This document shows positions 13,735 to 18,405 of a stretch of DNA of 18,405 nt, in pieces. Each line of letters opens with the position of its first letter. The stretch's first letter is position 1. The stretch is from Oscillospiraceae bacterium. GTDB taxonomy: Bacteria; Bacillota; Clostridia; Oscillospirales; Ruminococcaceae. The translations under genes were made by a program, and so were the position numbers. The stretch is taken from positions 1-18,405 of the forward strand of contig JAEDMB010000027.1 in NCBI GenBank assembly GCA_016303235.1, given 5' to 3'. The notes beneath the pieces are model-generated. The model did no database searches, was not told the DNA's origin, and worked only from the letters and a program-made list of their open reading frames with translations.

Positions 13735-14742
13735 TTATTTTCTTATATTTTTAACGCTGTTTCTCTGAATCAGGCAACCGCTTATTACTACATGGCTGAA
13801 ATGTTTCATCGGATATCTGAGCCTGTATTGCAACTGTTCAACGCAGGCACTTGTCATTTTGTCAAGATTTATTGCATAAGTAGTAATTTTAGGGCGAGCC
13901 ATTTCGGAAAACAAATCGTTGTCAAATCCGACAATTGAAATGTCATCAGGAATTTTATAGCCGTTTTCCGTCAGAACATTCATAAGATAATATGCCGTCA
14001 TATCGCAGTTGCAGGCAAATGCAGTAGGCATTTCTGAAACATTTTCCAGAGAAACTTTTAATTTGCCGGATTTGTCACGGTCAGGGACAGCCATTTTTTC
14101 ATCTGTTTTTATTCCTGCCTCACGCATTGCCCTGCAGTATCCGTAAAATCTGTCAGTAATGCTTGCAGTAGCTCCGACAGTTCCCACAAATGAGATTTTG
14201 CGGTGTCCCATTTTCAAAAGATACTTTGTAGCTATGTACATTCCGTAATAACCGTCTGATATGACTGTATCATATGGACAGTCTGAATCAAAAGTATCAA
14301 GTCCCACAAAAATAAGACCTGCATTTATAAGATTATCCCTGTATTCAGACGAAAAATCGCCCATTAAAATAAATCCGTCTATTTTTTCAGACTGAATAAG
14401 CTTAGGCAGAGAGGCGTTCAGAGCATCTTCATCTGAAACAATTTCGAGAATACCCAGAAAACCTTTTTCATTAAGATTTAAAATCAGTTTTTCATAAAGA
14501 CTCCAGTAAAATGAATGACCTTTTGCAATAAATTTCTGCTGTGTAAGTATACCGATTTTAAAAACCTTGTTGTCTGTAATTATTTTTCTTTTTGACTGAT
14601 AGCCCATTTCATCAGCCGTATTTATAATTTTTGTTCGCAGTTCATCTCCGACGCCGTCTTTTCCGGATAAAGCCTTTGACACGGTAACCACGCTGACTCC
14701 TAAACGCTGTGCAATATCTGCCATTTTAACCTGTTTTTCCAT
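13735..14742 (-). CDS. LacI-family transcriptional regulator of the mannan operon
   Basis: The protein has 335 residues, the usual length. The N-terminal helix-turn-helix (about 7-26, MADIAQRLGVSVVTVSKAL) is clear and is followed by the hinge region near 45-58. The rest is a periplasmic-binding-protein-like sensor domain: DGFILMG near 123-129, FVGLDTFDSDCPYDTVISDG near 150-169, a GHRKISFVG motif near 189-197, PTAFACNCDMTAYYLM and the DDISIVGFDND motif near 278-288. It has its own promoter (14798-14826) and terminator. It lies directly upstream of the operator-rich mannan promoter and probably represses it until a mannan-derived sugar binds. No copy of the TTTAGCTAAA motif is seen at its own promoter, so I see no evidence of autoregulation. 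Family is certain; effector is inferred. Confidence 0.93.
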   Translation of the reverse strand: MEKQVKMADIAQRLGVSVVTVSKALSGKDGVGDELRTKIINTADEMGYQSKRKIITDNKVFKIGILTQQKFIAKGHSFYWSLYEKLILNLNEKGFLGILEIVSDEDALNASLPKLIQSEKIDGFILMGDFSSEYRDNLINAGLIFVGLDTFDSDCPYDTVISDGYYGMYIATKYLLKMGHRKISFVGTVGATASITDRFYGYCRAMREAGIKTDEKMAVPDRDKSGKLKVSLENVSEMPTAFACNCDMTAYYLMNVLTENGYKIPDDISIVGFDNDLFSEMARPKITTYAINLDKMTSACVEQLQYRLRYPMKHFSHVVISGCLIQRNSVKNIRK

Positions 14743-14797
14743 ATGATATTAATTCCTTTCCGACAAATTACTTAAATATCAAGACTATTTACTTTAT

Positions 14798-14826
14798 ATT
14801 ATAGCATATATCGGATTAAAATGCAA
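14798..14826 (-). promoter_or_regulatory. Sigma-A promoter of the lacI-family gene
   Basis: On the minus strand TTGCAT (14821-14826), 17 bases, then TATAAT (14798-14803) with extended TG. It sits between the deacetylase stop and the regulator start. A 16-base AT-rich palindrome (14833-14848, GAAAAAATATTTTTTC) is immediately upstream and could be an UP-element-like tract or a weak terminator for the deacetylase gene. Confidence 0.8.
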
Positions 14827-14871
14827 TATCATGAAAAAATATTTTTTCCATAAAATAACTTTTATCTCAGA

Positions 14872-16164
14872 CTAACCGTTTTTCTGGGCAAGCATTTTTT
14901 TCATTATACAGAAATCGAAGATATTAATGCAGTCATCTTTGTATAAGTCTCCCGCCTTCCAGTTTGTCAGCGTTCCCTCATCAAGCAGATATTTCTGCAT
15001 CATCACAGCATCTGCAATATTAAACTTTTCATCTGCATTAACGTCACCGTCAATTACAGGGACAGATGAATCACTTACAAGAAGATTTACGCTTTTAAGA
15101 GTCATAGTTCCTCCGTAAGGCAGTATACTCATTCTGTCAATTTCAGAAAGACTTGTATTATTTTCTGTCAATGCCTTTTGTATATCCGATGCAAGAAAAC
15201 ATGCTTTTTCACCGTTATAATAACTCGGCTGTACAGAACACCAAAGATTTTCTCCCGACCACTTCTGCAGTGCAATAACAGGCTGAAAATCACCGTCATA
15301 TTCAGCTTCAACAGCATAAGTATCCTTAAGCTTTTCAAGTTCTTCAAGGTCAAACGAAACAGTGCTGTTCCATTCCGGCCAGCTTACATCACCCGTCACT
15401 TCTCCTTTGAAAAGATTTTTGTATACTTTATAATCCTTGCAGGGATATTTTGCAACTTCGCTGTAAAGTATTGTTTCTTTCGGATTTTCTCCCTGACGTT
15501 CAAAGAGTTCAGTCAATGTAACAAATTCATAGCCTTCTTCCTGCAATGTCGGTATAATAGTTTCAAGTGCCTCTACTGTCTGATAATTTCCCTGAAAATC
15601 GTGAAGAAGAACTATTAATCCGTCCTTTGCCGAAGAAATGACAGAATCTGCACGTTCCTTTGTAGTTACGCTTGCCAGATAATCACTGCAACCTATTCCG
15701 CATATAAAAGGCTTGTCAATCACATCATACATAGTCTGATTTGTATCTATATAAGGAGGCCGGAAGAATTTCGGGTACTCCCCTGTTATTTCATAGACAT
15801 AATTATCCACATACTCTATTTCTGAAACAATCTGCTCCGCTGTAAGCTCAGGCATATTGGAGTGTGTTTTTGAATGATTGTCAATTTCACAGCCCATATC
15901 ATAAGCACGTTTAACGGTAACCGCACTTTTCTCGTTTATATTGTCACCTATTAAAAAGAATGAGGCTACTGCATTGTATTTTTCAAGAATATCAAGAACG
16001 TCATTAGTTGTAGTTGTATTAGGGCCGTCATCAAAAGTCAATGCAATCAGCTTGCTTTCTTCCGCACTGACTTTTTCAAAATCCATATACGGCACAGAAC
16101 AGAAAACAGTGCTTATTGAAATCACTGCACATATTGCCGGCTTTACAAGATTTTTAAATTTCAT
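14872..16164 (-). CDS. Secreted CE4 polysaccharide deacetylase with middle beta-rich module and C-terminal dockerin
   Basis: The protein has 430 residues. A signal peptide covers about 1-34 (cleavage near VSA-EE). The NodB/CE4 domain spans about 37-225 with motif 1 TFDDGP (Asp45, Asp46), motif 2 HSKTH (metal ligands His97, His101), RPPY at 135-138 and LLHDF with His188. Such enzymes remove acetyl groups from xylan, chitin oligomers or peptidoglycan. Residues about 232-366 form a beta-rich, Trp-containing region I cannot assign; it may bind carbohydrate. The C-terminus (about 372-427) is a dockerin with two calcium loops, DVNADEKFNIAD and DLYKDDCINIFD, separated by a linker. The dockerin means the enzyme is incorporated in a cellulosome, which favours acetylxylan or another plant polymer as substrate. 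It has its own promoter, AAAGGAA site, and lies back to back with the GH5 gene. Confidence 0.92.
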   Translation of the reverse strand: MKFKNLVKPAICAVISISTVFCSVPYMDFEKVSAEESKLIALTFDDGPNTTTTNDVLDILEKYNAVASFFLIGDNINEKSAVTVKRAYDMGCEIDNHSKTHSNMPELTAEQIVSEIEYVDNYVYEITGEYPKFFRPPYIDTNQTMYDVIDKPFICGIGCSDYLASVTTKERADSVISSAKDGLIVLLHDFQGNYQTVEALETIIPTLQEEGYEFVTLTELFERQGENPKETILYSEVAKYPCKDYKVYKNLFKGEVTGDVSWPEWNSTVSFDLEELEKLKDTYAVEAEYDGDFQPVIALQKWSGENLWCSVQPSYYNGEKACFLASDIQKALTENNTSLSEIDRMSILPYGGTMTLKSVNLLVSDSSVPVIDGDVNADEKFNIADAVMMQKYLLDEGTLTNWKAGDLYKDDCINIFDFCIMKKMLAQKNG

Positions 16165-16247
16165 ATGATTTTTTTCCTTTCTGATTATAATTTTTGCAGG
16201 GATTTTAAAAAATTAAAAAAACAACTCTTTTCAAATATTTTTTATAT

Positions 16248-16276
16248 ATTATAGCATATGAAAATAATTTTGTCAA
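16248..16276 (-). promoter_or_regulatory. Sigma-A promoter of the CE4-dockerin gene
   Basis: On the minus strand TTGACA (16271-16276), 17 bases, then TATAAT (16248-16253) with extended TG. This is a fully consensus promoter, leaving a leader of about 75 bases. The block around the -10 (CATATGCTATAATATA) closely resembles that of the lacI promoter and the mannan promoter. Confidence 0.88.
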
Positions 16277-16344
16277 TAATCTGAAATATTTTTTCCTTCT
16301 GTTTTTTGAATTTGTAAAAGCTTAAAATCTTTTTCCGGAAATTA

Positions 16345-16373
16345 TTGACTTTTGTATAAAAAAATGTTATTAT
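16345..16373 (+). promoter_or_regulatory. Sigma-A promoter of the GH5-dockerin gene
   Basis: TTGACT (16345-16350), 17 bases, then TATTAT (16368-16373) with extended TG. The predicted transcript starts near 16380, about 45 bases before the chosen start codon. It diverges from the CE4 promoter, whose -35 lies about 70 bases away. Confidence 0.8.
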
Positions 16374-16424
16374 TAATTCAAGAGGGATTTTTATAAATTT
16401 AAAATGAAAGGATTTGATTTTTTT

Positions 16425-18269
16425 ATGAAGTTTTCTAAAATAACTAAAAAACTTGTTTCCCTGTTTACTGTTACAGCTATGGTATCAGCAAGTGCTGTTT
16501 CAATGATGTCAGGAACAGTAAATGCCGTTGATGACTGCAACGACGACTGGCTCCACGCTGTCGGAAGCAGACTTTACGACAAAGACGGCAACGAAGTATG
16601 GCTTACCGGTGCTAACTGGTTCGGACTTAACTGCGGTGAGGCAATTCCGCATTACCTCTGGAGTGCAGACTGCGATGATATGCTTTCAGAAGTTGCCGAC
16701 AGAGGAATTAATGTTATACGTTTTCCGATTTCAACAGAACTTCTTCTGTCGTGGATGAACGGAAATCCTAACCCTGTCGGAAGCGTTCAGGCATCATATG
16801 ACCCGCCTGTTGATAAAGATGACGGCAACGGCGGTATAATCAAAGCCGGAACTTACGGAAATATCAACAAGGATTTCCTTGAGGCTGACGGCAAGACTCT
16901 CAAAAACAGTGAGGAAATTTTTGACGTTATTCTCGGAAAATGCAAAAAGTACGGAATAAAGGCATTTATCGATATTCACAGCCCGCATACCGACAATTCA
17001 GGTCATAACTATAATCTGTGGTACGGCAAGGAAGCTACTGACGGTACTATGATTACAACAGACATATGGATAGATACGCTTGTATGGGTTGCAGACAAGT
17101 ACAAGAATGACGATACGCTCATCGGCTATGACCTCAAAAACGAACCGCACGGAAAAGGTCAGGAAGGTGCAAAGGCTGCAAAGTGGGACGGCTCAACAGA
17201 TGAAAACAACTGGGCTTATGCTGCAACAAAATGTGCTGATGCTATTCTTGACGTAAACCCCAATGCCCTTATTTTTATTGAAGGCGTTGAACAGTCTCTC
17301 AGCGGTGCTATGCCCGGAGATTACTGGGGTATCGGCGACAGACGTGACAATTCTCCTTATATTGGTGCCTGGTGGGGCGGAAACTTCCGTGGTGCAAGAG
17401 AATATCCTATTCAGCCTGAACATGGTACAAGTCAGATTGTTTATTCTCCTCACGATTATGGCCCTTCTGTTTTTGCACAGACATGGTTCGACAAGGATTT
17501 TACCACACAGACTCTCCTTGATGATTACTGGTATGATACATGGGCATATATAAATGCAGAGGATATTGCTCCCGAACTTATCGGTGAATGGGGCGGTCAT
17601 ATGGACGGTGCAGAAAATCAGAAGTGGATGGAACTTCTCCGTGACTATATGATTGAAAATCATATCAACCATACTTTCTGGTGTCTCAATACAAACTCCG
17701 GTGATACAGGCGGACTCTGGGCAGGATTCCAGTATTCTATTACTGACGGAAGCAAGATTACATGGGAAGAAGATAAATATGCACTCTTTGAAAAATCCCT
17801 CTGGCAGACTCAGGAAACAGGAAAATATATAGGTCTTGACCATCAGAAAGCTCTCGGAAACAACGGCACAGGTCTTTCACTCAGCGAATTTTATGCTTCA
17901 TATGCCTCAACAGAGGGCAGTAACCTTGACGGCGGAACTATCGTTGACAGCGGAACTGTAAAGCCTACTGTTGCTACAACAGCTACAACGGCTACAACCG
18001 CAAAAACAACTTCCACAACTGTAAAGACAACAACTGCCACACCGTCAGATGATACACTTTACGGAGACGCAAACCTTGACGGAAATATTGATATTGCCGA
18101 TGCCGTTGCAATTGCCTCATATGTAGGCGATTCAGAAAAAAATGTTCTCGAGGCACAGGGAATAATCAATGCTGATGTTCACGGAGGAAAAAACGGTGTA
18201 AACGCCAATGATGCTCTCGCTATTCAGCAGTACCTTGCAGGTATCATCAAGACAATTCCGGTTGAATAA
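16425..18269 (+). CDS. Secreted GH5 endoglycanase (probable cellulase) with C-terminal dockerin
   Basis: The chosen start gives 614 residues. An ATG at 16404 opens a longer frame, but the one at 16425 begins a classical signal peptide (MKFSKITKKLVSLFTV, cleavage near VNA-VD at 34) and lies 12 bases after AAAGGA. The GH5 catalytic domain spans about 38-480: TGANWFGLNC near 61-70, RGINVIRFPI, FIDIHSPH, the acid/base Glu240 in LKNEPHG, SPHDYGP with His343, and the nucleophile Glu388 in IGEWGG. It resembles GH5 endo-beta-1,4-glucanases; substrate may also be another beta-glucan. A Thr/Ala linker (about 507-541) leads to a dockerin (545-612) with a canonical first calcium loop (DANLDGNIDIAD) and an irregular second loop, DVHGGKNGVNAND, one residue longer and lacking usual Asp ligands. 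The stop overlaps the next gene by one base (TAATG). Confidence 0.93.
   Translation: MKFSKITKKLVSLFTVTAMVSASAVSMMSGTVNAVDDCNDDWLHAVGSRLYDKDGNEVWLTGANWFGLNCGEAIPHYLWSADCDDMLSEVADRGINVIRFPISTELLLSWMNGNPNPVGSVQASYDPPVDKDDGNGGIIKAGTYGNINKDFLEADGKTLKNSEEIFDVILGKCKKYGIKAFIDIHSPHTDNSGHNYNLWYGKEATDGTMITTDIWIDTLVWVADKYKNDDTLIGYDLKNEPHGKGQEGAKAAKWDGSTDENNWAYAATKCADAILDVNPNALIFIEGVEQSLSGAMPGDYWGIGDRRDNSPYIGAWWGGNFRGAREYPIQPEHGTSQIVYSPHDYGPSVFAQTWFDKDFTTQTLLDDYWYDTWAYINAEDIAPELIGEWGGHMDGAENQKWMELLRDYMIENHINHTFWCLNTNSGDTGGLWAGFQYSITDGSKITWEEDKYALFEKSLWQTQETGKYIGLDHQKALGNNGTGLSLSEFYASYASTEGSNLDGGTIVDSGTVKPTVATTATTATTAKTTSTTVKTTTATPSDDTLYGDANLDGNIDIADAVAIASYVGDSEKNVLEAQGIINADVHGGKNGVNANDALAIQQYLAGIIKTIPVE
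17973..17999 (+). repeat. Three tandem 9-bp repeats encoding the Ala-Thr-Thr linker
   Basis: GCTACAACA, GCTACAACG and GCTACAACC follow in frame and encode three Ala-Thr-Thr units in the linker between the GH5 domain and dockerin. Copies differ only in the wobble base. Such linkers may vary in length between strains. Confidence 0.8.
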
Positions 18270-18405
18270 TGGGACTTATACACATATACTGCGGTGACGG
18301 AAAGGGCAAGACCACTTCCGCCACCGGTCTTGCTGTACGTTCGGCAGGTGCGGGAATGAAAGTCTTTTTCGCAAGGCTTATGAAAGGCAATTACTCATCG
18401 GAATT
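18269..18405 (+). CDS. cobO: Cob(I)yrinic acid a,c-diamide adenosyltransferase, partial (3' end beyond right edge)
   Basis: The first 45 codons are visible. They start MGLIHIYCGDGKGKTTSATG, with the P-loop GDGKGKTTSA that is diagnostic of the CobA/CobO/BtuR family. This family transfers the adenosyl group of ATP to cobalt in corrinoids to make coenzyme B12. The following RSAGAGMKVFFARLMKG also fits. The ATG shares its A with the stop of the GH5 gene (TAATG) and there is no convincing Shine-Dalgarno site, so translation may depend on ribosomes finishing the upstream gene. No terminator separates them. The function is well supported even from this fragment; cobA is an equally used name. Confidence 0.88.
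   Translation, partial: MGLIHIYCGDGKGKTTSATGLAVRSAGAGMKVFFARLMKGNYSSE

Noticed and set aside
14833..14848. Strong terminator after the CE4 gene
   Set aside because: GAAAAAATATTTTTTC is a perfect palindrome but almost only A and T, so the stem would be weak; it is kept only as a possible weak terminator or UP-like tract.
17193..17843. Minus-strand open frame of 216 codons inside the GH5 gene
   Set aside because: The plus strand carries the GH5 catalytic residues through this stretch; the antisense product has no domain or start signal.

Overview
The window reads as chromosomal DNA of a Ruminococcus-like, anaerobic, fibre-degrading Firmicute. Codon use is AT-rich, ribosome binding sites are strong (AAAGGAG, GGAGG), promoters are close to the sigma-A consensus, and two secreted enzymes carry C-terminal dockerins, the modules that plug enzymes into cellulosomes. 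The genus is inferred from gene content only.

Region 1 (about 1-5370, minus strand). One tight operon runs right to left from a consensus promoter at 5341-5369: an SsuA/NMT1-type solute-binding lipoprotein, an SsuC-type permease, an SsuB-type ATPase, a CooS-family protein (Ni-Fe carbon monoxide dehydrogenase fold), a 122-residue membrane protein and a second membrane protein cut by the left edge. The CooS-like protein keeps the B- and D-cluster cysteines but has Asp407 where one C-cluster cysteine is expected, and it has an extra His-rich N-terminus of about 70 residues. It is therefore probably not an ordinary CO dehydrogenase. This operon is the strongest candidate for an undescribed system: an importer, a deviant CODH-fold enzyme and two small membrane proteins made together.

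Region 2 (about 5479-14830, minus strand). This is a beta-mannan oligosaccharide utilisation locus. A LacI-family regulator with its own promoter and terminator precedes a promoter surrounded by TTTAGCTAAA-like palindromes. The operon then encodes a family-1 sugar-binding lipoprotein, two permeases with no dedicated ATPase, two different GH130 phosphorylases (a GH130_2 type and a GH130_1 mannosylglucose phosphorylase type), a cytoplasmic SASA-family acetylesterase and mannose-6-phosphate isomerase, ending at a strong hairpin terminator. Read together, acetylated mannooligosaccharides are imported, deacetylated, phosphorolysed to mannose-1-phosphate and fed to fructose-6-phosphate. A 2-epimerase and a phosphomannomutase are needed for the full route and are not in the window.

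Region 3 (about 14870-18405). A divergent intergenic region separates a minus-strand secreted CE4 deacetylase with dockerin from a plus-strand secreted GH5 glycanase with dockerin, each with a clear promoter. The GH5 stop codon overlaps (TAATG) the start of a cobalamin adenosyltransferase gene that runs off the right edge.

No tRNA, rRNA, CRISPR array, insertion sequence or phage gene was seen. Several gene starts were moved inward from the longest reading frame because ribosome binding sites or signal peptides place them there.
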